From Alphaproteobacteria bacterium MarineAlpha11_Bin1 (GTDB taxonomy: Bacteria; Pseudomonadota; Alphaproteobacteria; MPNO01; UBA830), in assembly GCA_002937455.1 (NCBI GenBank), contig PTJZ01000005.1:1-64000 (forward strand): a stretch of DNA of 64,000 nucleotides. The letters are read 5' to 3'. Under the pieces are notes generated by a model. It was not told the origin of the DNA, made no database searches, and was given only the letters and a program-made list of their open reading frames with translations. The translations under genes were made by a program, and so were the position numbers. Below, one piece after another: positions 1 to 8,996 of this stretch; positions within the stretch are counted from its first letter, which is position 1; each line of letters begins with the position of its first letter.

Positions 1-61
1 CGGTTCCAAGGCATTTGAGTTCATCTGGAAGAGGGGCAGGCCAAAAGCCGGGGGCGGCTGA
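1..61 (+). CDS. C-terminal end of an unidentified protein (partial)
   Basis: An open frame entering from the left edge (codons from base 2) runs to a TGA at 59-61 and encodes about 19 residues, ending KRGRPKAGGG. A basic Gly-rich tail followed at once by a stem-loop and T tract is what a gene end would look like. The fragment is too short to assign to a family, and it may be chance. Confidence 0.25.
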   Translation, partial: GSKAFEFIWKRGRPKAGGG

Positions 62-74
62 GGCCATTTTTTTT
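46..74 (+). terminator. possible weak intrinsic terminator
   Basis: AGCCG at 46-50 can pair with CGGCT at 55-59 around a GGGG loop, and a run of eight T follows at 67-74. The stem is only five pairs and the T run starts seven bases late, so this is a weak call. It would close the partial plus-strand gene at the edge. Bases 75-187 hold nothing I recognise. Confidence 0.3.
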
Positions 75-187
75 GCCCAAATTCCGTCAAAATAGACAGC
101 CTTACACTGGGAGGCCCCGAAAACGAAATCGGAGGGGACCAATTCTTCCCCCTACAATATCCTTTGTGATTTTCTCTTTAATCTAAT

Positions 188-1033
188 TCAAAGCATCTGT
201 TCAAGTTCAGCTAGTAGATAGGGGCGGAAACGCTGGTAGTGTTCGATCATTGGGAAGTGGCCAATATCTTCCATTACCGTAAATCTGCAGCCGCTGATAA
301 CTTCGGCGGCTGCTTTTGTCATTTGAGGTGTCGCAGAATAATCGTATTCTCCGGTTAAAAGAGAAACCTTGCAGCGTTGGGTGTCTATTGTTTTAATTGA
401 TTCACGGGCGTCCCAGTCTACACAGTAATAGTGCACGTCGCCTTTATAAACGCCGGGACCGCCCTGACTATAATACCACCAATTCTCTCGACATCCGGCG
501 TCTGGTGAGGAGGGGGCATTCAGGCCGTATGTATAACAGGCCGCAAGTTCTCCACCATGGATGGCAGGGTGATGTAGGAAGTCATTATCGCGACCCTCGG
601 CAAAAGCTGCACTTTCTAGGCCAATAATTCCGGTAATTTCGTTCTGATAGTCTGCGGCGATCTGCAGGGTGACCGCACCACCCATTGAGCAACCCATTAC
701 TACTGGGTTTTCGAGGCCAAGCGTTCGCCAGAAATCGTGGATCAGGTTGGTATAGACCTCAGTGGTAAGCTGGTACTTTTCTAGCCACCAATCGTCCGGC
801 GGATTTGATCTCCCGTGCCACGGCATATCGAAGGCAATGACGCGAAATCGAGACGTAATTTCTGTGTCGTTCAATACATGGCGGAACTGACGGCTGTCAG
901 TGCCTGCTGTATGCAAACAGATCAGCGGCAAGCCCTCCCCAGCTTCTTCGTAAAAGACACGATATTTTCGGCCGAGGCTCGAAATACCTATATAGCGGCC
1001 TATGATTGGCTCATGTATATCAAGCGCTGACAT
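188..1033 (-). CDS. alpha/beta hydrolase
   Basis: This 281-residue protein has the alpha/beta hydrolase fold pattern. There is a His-containing oxyanion strand near residue 41 (CLHTAG). The nucleophile elbow GCSMGG puts the catalytic serine at about 116. An acidic residue sits after a late strand (LLTGEYD, Asp 231), and a C-terminal His lies in IGHFP (about 259). There is no signal peptide, so it should be cytoplasmic. The substrate cannot be read from sequence; C-C bond hydrolases, esterases and lactonases share this layout. Its start overlaps the end of the upstream SCP2-like gene by 14 bases, so the two are probably translated together. Both lie downstream of the terminator that follows the dctP-type gene. 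Confidence 0.85.
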   Translation of the reverse strand: MSALDIHEPIIGRYIGISSLGRKYRVFYEEAGEGLPLICLHTAGTDSRQFRHVLNDTEITSRFRVIAFDMPWHGRSNPPDDWWLEKYQLTTEVYTNLIHDFWRTLGLENPVVMGCSMGGAVTLQIAADYQNEITGIIGLESAAFAEGRDNDFLHHPAIHGGELAACYTYGLNAPSSPDAGCRENWWYYSQGGPGVYKGDVHYYCVDWDARESIKTIDTQRCKVSLLTGEYDYSATPQMTKAAAEVISGCRFTVMEDIGHFPMIEHYQRFRPYLLAELEQML

Positions 1034-1430
1034 CTAGCGGACTCATCTGTTTCAATATATTCATCATTCTGTGCAGGGCCCTGGCATTCTGCATGGCAAT
1101 CAGACTATTGCCATCTAATTGGAATTCCTCAACGCGCATCAGCATAGCAAAAAAATCATGATATAGAGGGGGTGGTTTAGTACTAATAAATTTTCTCCAA
1201 ACCGATATCGGGGCTCGTAACGTGAAAGCGATCGGTCGGTCGAATCGCGGACTTTGCTCAATCTCGATTATCTTGCCTTGTCTGACGCCGATAAGAAATT
1301 CCTGGTCCCCGAATGAAATTTTAAAATCGACTGAGAACCAATCTCCTACTATGCCCATTTCAATATCTGCGTTTACAGCGTTCTGATACGCGTTCATCCA
1401 CTCTAGCGTTGGGTATAAATTTTTCATCAT
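1020..1430 (-). CDS. SCP2-like (sterol carrier fold) small protein
   Basis: This 136-residue protein has no signal peptide or membrane segment. Its pattern resembles an SCP2 domain. A Trp-led strand pair (about 32-50) is followed by a strand ending VRQGKI, a strand-turn with APISVWRKF, and a helix-strand block with LDGN and a C-terminal amphipathic helix. SCP2-like domains bind lipids or hydrophobic ligands, but the ligand here is unknown. It overlaps the alpha/beta hydrolase gene by 14 bases, which suggests a shared substrate or pathway. Two in-frame ATGs stand together at the start. The only Shine-Dalgarno-like sequence is AAGAG five bases upstream, directly after the T tract of the dctP terminator, so expression may depend on readthrough. 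The family call is by pattern only. Confidence 0.6.
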   Translation of the reverse strand: MMKNLYPTLEWMNAYQNAVNADIEMGIVGDWFSVDFKISFGDQEFLIGVRQGKIIEIEQSPRFDRPIAFTLRAPISVWRKFISTKPPPLYHDFFAMLMRVEEFQLDGNSLIAMQNARALHRMMNILKQMSPLDVSA

Positions 1431-1440
1431 CTTAACTCTT

Positions 1441-1470
1441 AAAAAAACCCCGGAGAAAATCTCCGGGGTT
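1441..1470 (-). terminator. strong intrinsic terminator after the TRAP binding-protein gene
   Basis: Bases 1446-1456 and 1460-1470 form a perfect 11-pair GC-rich stem with a three-base loop. On the minus strand the stem is followed by seven T (complement of A at 1441-1447). It lies 19 bases after the dctP-type stop codon. The next minus-strand gene starts at 1430, only 10 bases beyond the T tract. Confidence 0.88.
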
Positions 1471-1488
1471 TCTCTAACGGTGTTATTT

Positions 1489-2517
1489 TTATTTAATCAG
1501 GCTACCGACCTGACCAATTTTCATGCCTTTAGTGGCGGCAGCCGCGTTCTTAAGGAGCCCCCACATTTCTTTAGTTTTGGGATCGTTCGCTAGGATCTGA
1601 TCTCCGATTGGCGAGAGAGATGCCTTCAGAGCCTTTTGCTCAGCAGCGGGTAGCCGGTGAATGGTTCCTACATCCGCCCATTTCTTCTCGCTGCTTTTAG
1701 TTAGTTCATCTGCCCAGATAGACGCCTGAGCGGTACTATCCTTGCCGGCCTGAACCACCATGGCCCGGAGGTCTGAAGGCAGCTTTTTGAGCCATGCCTG
1801 ACTGAGGGCCTGCCAACATGAGATATGGCCCATATTAGTAAGAGTGATGTGTTTAGCAGCGGTATAAAATTTAGATGGATACATCACCAACACGGCGCTC
1901 CGGACACCGTCTATGACCTTCTGCTGTAGTGCCGGAAGCACTTCTGAGTAGGGCATTGGAACGCCTGTCGCACCCATTTTCTCCATTACTGCTCTCTCGA
2001 GTGGGGTGGCCAATACTCGGATCTTGCGCCCTTTCATGTCGGCCAGCGATTTAAACGGTTCGCGTGTGACAACTGAGGTATCACCCGCACCCCATAAAAT
2101 ATTTCCTTTGATCCCCTTTTTCGCAGCAAGCCCGAAAAACTTTTCGCGGACGCTTGGGTGGTTCATTGCCAGTGTCTGATGGTGAATGCTGTCAAATAGC
2201 CCCGGTGCGTCAGAAACCATGAAGGCCTTATTAATTCCTAGAAAAAATCCTGGAGGAATATGAAATGCTTCCTGCGTTCCGAACTGCAGGCCCTCTATTT
2301 GGCGCGGGATCTTCCCAAGCTGAGCGGCCGGGTACACCTCGACTTGAAGCCGCCCGTTGGATTTGGGTTCTAATTCCTTTTTGAACCATTTCGCTAAAAG
2401 ATGGTTTGAGTCGTTAATCGTGACCATTCCTATCTTCATTTTGTAGGTTTTGGCTTCGATCGCCGTCGCCCCCAAACACACTGCCGCTGCGGCGACAACT
2501 GCTGTCATTAACTTCAT
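1489..2517 (-). CDS. dctP: TRAP transporter solute-binding protein (DctP family)
   Basis: This is a 342-residue periplasmic binding protein for a tripartite TRAP transporter, which uses an ion gradient to import organic acids and related solutes. A signal peptide of about 22 residues ends IEA before KTYK. The DctP core follows, with the characteristic LADMKGRKIRV segment near 158-168, whose Arg contacts the ligand carboxylate in this family. The later DGVRS segment matches the usual DG-containing helix start. I chose the ATG at 2517 because it gives the signal peptide directly and has GGAG eight bases upstream; an upstream in-frame start at 2622 would add an unlikely 35 residues. No DctQ or DctM membrane gene is adjacent. 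The ligand cannot be predicted. Confidence 0.9.
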   Translation of the reverse strand: MKLMTAVVAAAAVCLGATAIEAKTYKMKIGMVTINDSNHLLAKWFKKELEPKSNGRLQVEVYPAAQLGKIPRQIEGLQFGTQEAFHIPPGFFLGINKAFMVSDAPGLFDSIHHQTLAMNHPSVREKFFGLAAKKGIKGNILWGAGDTSVVTREPFKSLADMKGRKIRVLATPLERAVMEKMGATGVPMPYSEVLPALQQKVIDGVRSAVLVMYPSKFYTAAKHITLTNMGHISCWQALSQAWLKKLPSDLRAMVVQAGKDSTAQASIWADELTKSSEKKWADVGTIHRLPAAEQKALKASLSPIGDQILANDPKTKEMWGLLKNAAAATKGMKIGQVGSLIK

Positions 2518-2689
2518 GTTTTCGTCTCCGAGTTGATAAACTTCCCTATGACGCGCAAAGAAAAATTCGATGCACATCTTTTTACGACCCATAGGGTAAC
2601 ACGCCGGGCTCTCCCTCAGCAAATGTGACTGTTACGATTCAGAGGCATTTATTTTCGGGGGTACCGTGAAGTTTTCTAGAGCAGGTTTT

Positions 2690-2723
2690 GGGGGTCATCG
2701 CAAAACGTTTCGGACTGACCCCC
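2690..2723. promoter_or_regulatory. inverted repeat in the dctP/ampG divergent region
   Basis: GGGGGTCA at 2690-2697 and TGACCCCC at 2716-2723 are perfect 8-base inverted copies separated by 18 bases. The repeat ends 48 bases before the ampG start and 172 bases before the dctP start. It could be an operator for a dimeric regulator or a hairpin in the ampG leader. No clear sigma-70 promoter was found beside it. Confidence 0.3.
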
Positions 2724-2771
2724 TCATTCGGACTCTAGCCAAATGATTGAACTGAAGTCTAGAATCTAATA

Positions 2772-4079
2772 ATGGCGTACCTTGAAAAGCTGCCGTGGAG
2801 AGAACAGTTAGCGGATCCCCGTTTCCGCACCATTTTTTTCTTGGGCGTGGCCAGCGGGCTGCCCTCTTCCCTTGTTTTTGCAACCCTGTCAATCTGGCTG
2901 CGAGAAGAGGGTGTATCTAGAACCTCGATTGGCCTGATCGGTGTGGCGGCGACACCTTATGCGATTAACTTCCTCTGGGCACCTTTTGTAGACCGACTGC
3001 GGCTTGGGTTTCTGCACCGACTTCTGGGACAGCGACGATCGTGGATCCTTGTTTGTCAGGTCCTTTTATTTCCCAGCATCTTGGTTATGGGTATTCAGGA
3101 ACCAGGTACCGCAACATTACTAATTGGGCTCTCTGCACTAGCTGTGTCGGTCCTTTCGGCGACGCAGGATGTTGCTATCGACGCCTATAGGGTCGAGATA
3201 CTGGAACCTCGCGAATATGGAGCTGGCGCGGCCATAGCGATTTACGGTTGGCATACCGGCGCGTTTATTACAGGCGCGGGTGCTTTGTATGTTGCTGCTT
3301 TCGGTGGCTGGACGATGGCTTATCTGGCCTCGGCCGTGATTGTGTGGTTAGTTTCCATTGCGACGCTCCTCGCTCGCGAACCGGAGCGCCCGGCGGTTGC
3401 GTTCGCGCCGGCACGAAATATAGTCGATTGGCTAAGGCAAGCGGCTATCGCACCCCTGACCGATTTTTTCGCCAGGCTTGGTTGGCTCGCAGCACTCATT
3501 CTATTATTAATTATTTTCTTCAAGTTCGGTGATGCAATGCTGGGCCGGATGGCGGGGGTATTCTATGTCGACCTTGGCTTCACCAAGATTGAGATTGCCA
3601 ACTATACTAAAACGGTTGGTTTGTTCGCCACTCTTCTAGGTGTCGGTATAGGCGGTTGGATTTGTATCCGGATCGGTATCATGCGTGCAATGTTTCTCGG
3701 CGCGCTCATGATGATGACTACAAACCTAGCTTTCGCGCTACTGGCATCTAGTGGTAAAAATTTTGAGCTGCTAGCCGCAGTTGTGTTTTTCGACAACCTG
3801 ACCGGTGGGATGGCAACAACAGCATTCGTTGCCTACCTTTCCAGTCTCTGCAATGTTGCGTTCACAGCCACGCAGTATGCATTGCTGGCATCTCTCGGTA
3901 ATTTTGCGCGGATCCAACTCGGTTCAGTTTCTGGATGGGCGGTGGACAAGCTTGGCGGAGACTGGACCCTCTTTTTCGTATTTGTGGCGACCATGTCGAT
4001 CCCCGCCATACTTATGCTTTTGTTGCTTGCCCGACAAATGTCTAATGCTCAACACAGAAAAAAAGAGAATCAAAACTAG
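2772..4079 (+). CDS. ampG: AmpG-family permease (MFS)
   Basis: This 435-residue, very hydrophobic protein has about 12 membrane segments. The N-terminus matches AmpG: a short lead, then FFLGVASGLP, a TLSIWLREEGV segment, and FLWAPFVDR before the RRSW loop between the first helices. AmpG imports GlcNAc-anhydroMurNAc muropeptides released by cell-wall turnover so they can be recycled in the cytoplasm. Related MFS permeases carry other cargo, so muropeptide is the likely but not certain substrate. The ATG at 2772 has no good ribosome binding site. No ampC or ampD gene lies beside it, but several cell-wall genes lie about 18-20 kb downstream. Confidence 0.82.
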   Translation: MAYLEKLPWREQLADPRFRTIFFLGVASGLPSSLVFATLSIWLREEGVSRTSIGLIGVAATPYAINFLWAPFVDRLRLGFLHRLLGQRRSWILVCQVLLFPSILVMGIQEPGTATLLIGLSALAVSVLSATQDVAIDAYRVEILEPREYGAGAAIAIYGWHTGAFITGAGALYVAAFGGWTMAYLASAVIVWLVSIATLLAREPERPAVAFAPARNIVDWLRQAAIAPLTDFFARLGWLAALILLLIIFFKFGDAMLGRMAGVFYVDLGFTKIEIANYTKTVGLFATLLGVGIGGWICIRIGIMRAMFLGALMMMTTNLAFALLASSGKNFELLAAVVFFDNLTGGMATTAFVAYLSSLCNVAFTATQYALLASLGNFARIQLGSVSGWAVDKLGGDWTLFFVFVATMSIPAILMLLLLARQMSNAQHRKKENQN

Positions 4080-4146
4080 ATGAAAAAATCCTTGAAAATT
4101 TGAATAGGTTGGTTCATCAGAGACTATAAAATATCGGAGAATTAGC

Positions 4147-4827
4147 TTGGTTATTAGAAGCCCTTTAATGCAGTTATTTGGGGAGTCGCCGTTCAAACCG
4201 CTCCAAGAACATTTTAGTATCGTTCTGGATTGCGCTAATCAGGTGCCGGGCCTTTTTATAGCGGCCCAAAAAGGCGATTCCGATAAGGTCTTAGAAATGC
4301 GCGATAGGATTAGTGCGCTTGAAACCGAGGCCGATGATATAAAAAATGAGCTCAGATCCCAATTACCGAAAACGATGTTTTTACCTGTGGACCGTCGCGA
4401 GCTTCTGTTAATCCTCGATTTCCAAGACTCGATTGCTGACACCGCTCAGGACATCGCGGGCATGATGGTAGTGCGTGATATGAAGTTGCCACAATCGATG
4501 CACGATCCGCTTATGTCACTAACTAGTCGTTGTGTTGATGCGTGTAATCAGCTTGGCAAGATAATGGAAGAAGTGGATGAACTTGTAGGTACCGGGTTTC
4601 GTGGAGCGGAGGCGGACAAGGTGATGTATATGATTGATGAATTGAATAAGATCGAAACCGATACCGATCAGCACGCCGTCCGATTAATGAAATTACTTTT
4701 CGAAAACGAAGAAGAGATTGGTGCTGTGTCTACCGTCATGTGGGATCGGGTCATCCACTGGGTAGGCGATCTTGCAAATTTTGCGGAAAGGGCTGGTAAT
4801 CGCCATCGCCTCTTGCTTGCGCGTTAG
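4147..4827 (+). CDS. DUF47 family protein (PhoU-like, PiT accessory)
   Basis: This 226-residue, all-helical protein of the PhoU-like DUF47 family (PhoU_div) is typically encoded next to PiT phosphate transporters and thought to modulate them. It opens with LFGESPFKPLQEH and carries the conserved acidic helix pattern ETEADDIKNELR and LPVDRRELLLILDFQDSIAD. The start is probably TTG at 4147: GGAG lies seven bases before it, and family members have several residues ahead of LFG. The ATG at 4168 would leave MQLFG with only a weak AGAAG upstream. It is followed 59 bases later by the PiT gene, so an operon is likely. Confidence 0.85.
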   Translation: MVIRSPLMQLFGESPFKPLQEHFSIVLDCANQVPGLFIAAQKGDSDKVLEMRDRISALETEADDIKNELRSQLPKTMFLPVDRRELLLILDFQDSIADTAQDIAGMMVVRDMKLPQSMHDPLMSLTSRCVDACNQLGKIMEEVDELVGTGFRGAEADKVMYMIDELNKIETDTDQHAVRLMKLLFENEEEIGAVSTVMWDRVIHWVGDLANFAERAGNRHRLLLAR

Positions 4828-4886
4828 GAAATTTTAACAAGCATAAACCGAGCCAATTTTAAAATAGTAGAACAACGAAAAATCGC

Positions 4887-6152
4887 ATGGATGTAATTCT
4901 CCAGTACGGCTCAGTGCTTCTAATTCTCGGACTAATTTTCGGATTATTCATGACGTGGGGAATAGGTGCAAACGATGTTGCTAATGCACTAGGCACGTCC
5001 GTCGGTTCCGGCGCGATCACGGTTAGAACAGCCATTATCGTAGCTGCGATATTCGAATTCGCTGGCGCAAGTTTGGCTGGTGGCAGTGTGACCCGCACGA
5101 TCCGCAAGGGTATCATTGATCCCACTCAGATTGTCGACCGGCCCGAGATTCTAGTTTTTGGCATGCTGGCCGCGCTTCTGGCCGCTGGATGCTGGCTTGC
5201 ACTTGCATCTTTCCGAGGATGGCCTGTGTCTACCACACATTCAATCGTCGGGGCGATTGTGGGGTTTGGCATCGCAGGGATTGGGATAGACGCGGTAAGC
5301 TGGGGTAAGATCTCCCAAATTGTTGCCAGCTGGGTTGTTTCTCCGGTGCTTGGAGGTGTAGTCGCCTTTTTGCTAATGCTTAGCATTCAACGTTTGATCT
5401 TAAGATCTGATGCCCCATTTTCAAAAGCGTTGATGTACGCCCCATATTATCTTTTTCTAGTCGGCTTTACGATCTCTCTTGTCACAATCTTTAAAGGCTT
5501 GAAACACCTGGACATAGATCTTAACGGTTTTGAGAGTGCCGGTGTGGCTTCCATAATTGGTCTAATCACAGCAGCAATCGGCAAACGGGCCGTTGACAAT
5601 GTCAAAGTTCCTGAAAGTAGTGAACGGACCGAGCATTCTGCCGGAGTCGAAAGAGTGTTTGCTCCGATGATCATTTTTACTGCCTGCGCGATGGCATTTG
5701 CCCACGGCTCCAATGATGTTGCCAACGGTGTCGGCCCTTTGGCTGCGATTTATGGTTTGGTCCAATCTGGCGGTGAGGTTACCCAAAAACTATCGATGCC
5801 ATTTTGGATCTTAGCTCTCGGCGGCGCTGGTATAGTGTTAGGATTGGCTACTTACGGTTATCGCGTAATGCGTACGATCGGTACCCGAATTACCGCACTG
5901 ACACCCACAAGTGGATTTTGCGCGACCGTCGCGGCTGCATTGGTGGTGGTGCTGGCATCCCGAACCGCCATGCCAGTTTCAACAACCCATATCGCTGTCG
6001 GCGCTGTAATGGGGGTTGGCTTGGCCCGAGGGATCGCAGCGCTCGATCTCCGGGTGATCGGTAGCATATTTGCTTCTTGGGTCGTTACATTACCGGCCGG
6101 AGGAATATTGTCCGCACTCTTTTATTTTACGCTCAAAGGAATGTTTACTTAA
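4887..6152 (+). CDS. pit: PiT family inorganic phosphate transporter
   Basis: A 421-residue inner-membrane phosphate symporter. The two inverted PiT signatures are clear: GANDVANALGTSVGSGAIT at about 27-45 and AHGSNDVANGVGPL at about 272-285. Each is followed by a PVSTTH motif in a later helix (about 113 and again near the C-terminus). About 10-12 membrane segments and a hydrophilic central loop near 235-255 fit the family. PiT is normally a low-affinity, proton- or sodium-coupled phosphate (metal phosphate) uptake system. The DUF47 gene just upstream is its usual partner. No Pho box was recognised. Confidence 0.93.
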   Translation: MDVILQYGSVLLILGLIFGLFMTWGIGANDVANALGTSVGSGAITVRTAIIVAAIFEFAGASLAGGSVTRTIRKGIIDPTQIVDRPEILVFGMLAALLAAGCWLALASFRGWPVSTTHSIVGAIVGFGIAGIGIDAVSWGKISQIVASWVVSPVLGGVVAFLLMLSIQRLILRSDAPFSKALMYAPYYLFLVGFTISLVTIFKGLKHLDIDLNGFESAGVASIIGLITAAIGKRAVDNVKVPESSERTEHSAGVERVFAPMIIFTACAMAFAHGSNDVANGVGPLAAIYGLVQSGGEVTQKLSMPFWILALGGAGIVLGLATYGYRVMRTIGTRITALTPTSGFCATVAAALVVVLASRTAMPVSTTHIAVGAVMGVGLARGIAALDLRVIGSIFASWVVTLPAGGILSALFYFTLKGMFT

Positions 6153-6440
6153 ACTAGCGCAATAATTTCGCTGCACGAGTCCCATCCAGTAAGTGATTGG
6201 CTAACTAGGATACGGCTTCTAGCGTCGCTATAGATGCACTATTAGTACCATAGAGGTTGGAGATTCGAACGTAGTTTCTTTTCAGCGTCTATCTGTGGAG
6301 ATCGGGAGCGCGTTATCGCTGAATTCTTCGCCTTCCTGTCATAGGGCGAGGGCCATTTAGAGGGTTGAGCGGTGCTAGAAGTGTAAATCTTAAACACTCT
6401 CGATATGGGAGAGCTTAGAGAAGCCGTGCCGGTTTTCTTC
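6153..6440. other. convergent intergenic region, nothing recognised
   Basis: This 288-base gap separates the 3' ends of pit (plus) and maeB (minus). I found no open frame of useful length, no GC-rich hairpin with a T tract and no complete tRNA. A GATTCGAAC string near 6263 resembles a tRNA T loop but has no matching stems. Confidence 0.5.
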
Positions 6441-8798
6441 CTAGCTACTCGGCCTTTTCTTGCCGCGTGATTTTTCCATTGAGCTGGACGCGTGTTTCTT
6501 GCGGCTCGCAGATTGGTCTTGCTCTAGCCGGGAGATAGCAAGCGAGTCGTATGCGGCAAGCGAAGCGAAGTTTACCAAATCAGCATCGTTAGCATTAATC
6601 GGCGCAATCTGAACGGCACGGGAGAGACCTGTTAGAAGCGGTCCAATAACTGTACCGCCACCGAGCTTATGCAGGATCTGAGAAGAAATTGCTGCGGCGT
6701 GAAGGCCTGGCATAATCAAAATATTAGCTGGTCCTGTTAAACGGCAGAACGGATAAACGACCCGCAGATTCATATCGAGGGCGACGTCGGGCGATATTTC
6801 GCCGTCGTATTCAAAATCCGCTGTTTCGTTGTCCAAGATAGCGACGGCTTCGCGAACCTGTGCTGCGAGGGCGCCGGGCGGGTTCCCATAATTAGCGTAG
6901 GACAAAAAGGCGACCCGGGGTTCATGTCCCATCGAGCGCGCTTTTTCCGCGCACTGGCGGGCAATACGGGCAAGCTGGTCGCCGGCTGGACGTTCGTTGA
7001 TGGTAGTGTCTGCAATAAATATCGTGCGGCCGCGAGACATCATCATAGATAAACCGAAAACCTCGGCCCCGAGCACCTGGTCTATTGCAAGTCGGATGTT
7101 ATCGTAAGCAACCAGATAATTCCGTGACAGGCCGGTAACCATGGCATCGATATCGCCGTGTACTAACATACAGGCTGAGAACACGTTGCGGTCCTGATTC
7201 ACCAGCCGCTGGCAATCTCGGTAGAGGTAACCCTGGCGCTGGAGCCGGGAGTATAGGTATTCTGTATAATGCCGATTCCCGCGCGATACGGCAGCGTTAT
7301 AAATTTCAATCGAATCGGCCCCTGTCAAACCGAGTCGCTTGATCGTTTCTTTAATCTGAGCGTCGCGACCGATGAGCACCGGTGTGCCATGTCCAGCCTG
7401 AGCAAAGGCAATCGCCGCGCGGATGGTGGTCTCTTCTTCCCCTTCCGCAAAACCAACCCGGCGCGGGTTGGCTTTAAGTTCTTCTTGGATAGCCTGCAGC
7501 ATGGATACGGTTGGATCTAGGCGAGCGGAAAGCGCCCTCTTGTAGGCAGTAATTTCCGGCATCGCCTTCCGAGCGACGCCTGATTCGACGGCCGCTTGGG
7601 CGACTGCAGGCGGGATTGCTGAAATAAGTCGGGGGTCAAAGGGTACTGGGATGATATAATCGGGCCCATATCGTAATCGGCGACCCGAATAAGCGGCTGC
7701 TACCTCATCCGGCACGTCTTCGCGTGCCAGCTCAGCTAACGCCTTGGCGGCCGCGATTTTCATTTCATCGTTGATCGTACGAGCATGAACATCCAAAGCG
7801 CCGCGGAAAATATATGGAAAACCCAATACGTTATTCACCTGATTGGGATAATCGGAACGGCCGGTCGCGAAGATGACATCGTTTCGCACCTCGCGAGCTT
7901 CCTCTGGGGTGATTTCTGGGTCGGGATTGGCCATCGCGAATATGATTGGACTATCCGCCATGGATCCAACCATATTCTTTGTAACTGCACCGGCAACAGA
8001 AAGTCCGAAGAAGGAATCCGCTCCCTCCATCGCGTCTTCTAAGGTTCGCGCGTCAGTATTAACAGCATGGGCGGATTTCCATTGGTTCATGCCCTCTTCA
8101 CGCCCTTGGTAGATGACGCCCCGGGTATCGCATAAAAGGATGTTGTCGTGGCGCATTCCGAAAGCCTTAAGAAGTTCAATACAAGCGATGCCTGCGGCAC
8201 CCGCACCATTCACCACTAACCTAGTATCTTCGATTTTGCGCCCAGTTAGATCCAATGCATTGATCAAGCCGGCCGCTGCGATGATGGCGGTTCCGTGCTG
8301 ATCGTCATGGAAAACAGGTATATCCATGATTTCTCGAAGTTGGCTCTCAATCAGAAAACATTCTGGTGCTTTGATATCCTCAAGGTTGATTCCGCCGAAA
8401 GACGGTCCGAGGTAGCGAACGCTGTTAACAAATTCATCGACATCTTCGGTCCCAAGTTCAAGATCGATAGAGTCCACATCGGCAAACCTCTTAAAAAGAA
8501 CCGCCTTACCTTCCATCACTGGCTTTGATGCAAGGCCCCCAAGATTACCGAGACCCAGTACCGCAGTACCATTGGATATGACTGCAACCAAATTTCCCTT
8601 GGCGGTATATTCATACGCCGTTGACGGATCTTCTGCGATCTCCAAACACGGAGCCGCAACTCCCGGGGAATACGCAAGTGCGAGATCACGCTGCGTCGTT
8701 AGGGGCTTGGTGGCGATAATCTCAACCTTTCCTGGACGTCCCGCCCGGTGCATAGCGAGTGAGGCTTTGTCGAGATCACTATATTTTTTCTTGGTCAT
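6441..8798 (-). CDS. maeB: NADP-dependent malic enzyme with phosphotransacetylase-like domain
   Basis: This 785-residue protein oxidatively decarboxylates malate to pyruvate with NADP. The N-terminal malic enzyme part (about 1-425) has [17 protein letters not shown] near 138-145, FHDDQHGTA near 163-171 and the dinucleotide fold [11 protein letters not shown] near 195-205. The C-terminal part (about 430-760) is the phosphotransacetylase-like domain found in MaeB, which in studied enzymes is regulatory and lacks Pta activity. The last 20 residues are a Lys/Arg/Ser-rich tail, slightly longer than usual. It is divergent from mutS with 198 bases between. An imperfect palindrome AGGCGAATTTGCCT at 8848-8861 lies 50 bases before its start and could be an operator. 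Confidence 0.95.
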   Translation of the reverse strand: MTKKKYSDLDKASLAMHRAGRPGKVEIIATKPLTTQRDLALAYSPGVAAPCLEIAEDPSTAYEYTAKGNLVAVISNGTAVLGLGNLGGLASKPVMEGKAVLFKRFADVDSIDLELGTEDVDEFVNSVRYLGPSFGGINLEDIKAPECFLIESQLREIMDIPVFHDDQHGTAIIAAAGLINALDLTGRKIEDTRLVVNGAGAAGIACIELLKAFGMRHDNILLCDTRGVIYQGREEGMNQWKSAHAVNTDARTLEDAMEGADSFFGLSVAGAVTKNMVGSMADSPIIFAMANPDPEITPEEAREVRNDVIFATGRSDYPNQVNNVLGFPYIFRGALDVHARTINDEMKIAAAKALAELAREDVPDEVAAAYSGRRLRYGPDYIIPVPFDPRLISAIPPAVAQAAVESGVARKAMPEITAYKRALSARLDPTVSMLQAIQEELKANPRRVGFAEGEEETTIRAAIAFAQAGHGTPVLIGRDAQIKETIKRLGLTGADSIEIYNAAVSRGNRHYTEYLYSRLQRQGYLYRDCQRLVNQDRNVFSACMLVHGDIDAMVTGLSRNYLVAYDNIRLAIDQVLGAEVFGLSMMMSRGRTIFIADTTINERPAGDQLARIARQCAEKARSMGHEPRVAFLSYANYGNPPGALAAQVREAVAILDNETADFEYDGEISPDVALDMNLRVVYPFCRLTGPANILIMPGLHAAAISSQILHKLGGGTVIGPLLTGLSRAVQIAPINANDADLVNFASLAAYDSLAISRLEQDQSASRKKHASSSMEKSRGKKRPSS

Positions 8799-8996
8799 GC
8801 TGGTATTTGCCTTTGCGGTTTCTATACCTTCATAGGCGATAGGATAAAGGCGAATTTGCCTGACTCCAACCGCTCATCTTTAGATCTGAAATACAAACCT
8901 AAGGAAACTGATATATTTTTTAACCGATTCTCCCATTCAGGTTCGAACGAAAGATCCTCTGTGATATTTTAAGGTGAGGCAGAAACGGCAAACATA

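Noticed and set aside
6255..6275. tRNA-like GATTCGAAC in the pit-maeB gap
   Set aside because: No T-stem, anticodon stem or acceptor stem can be paired on either strand. The similar GGTTCGAAC strings near 8940 and 43947 also lack tRNA stems.
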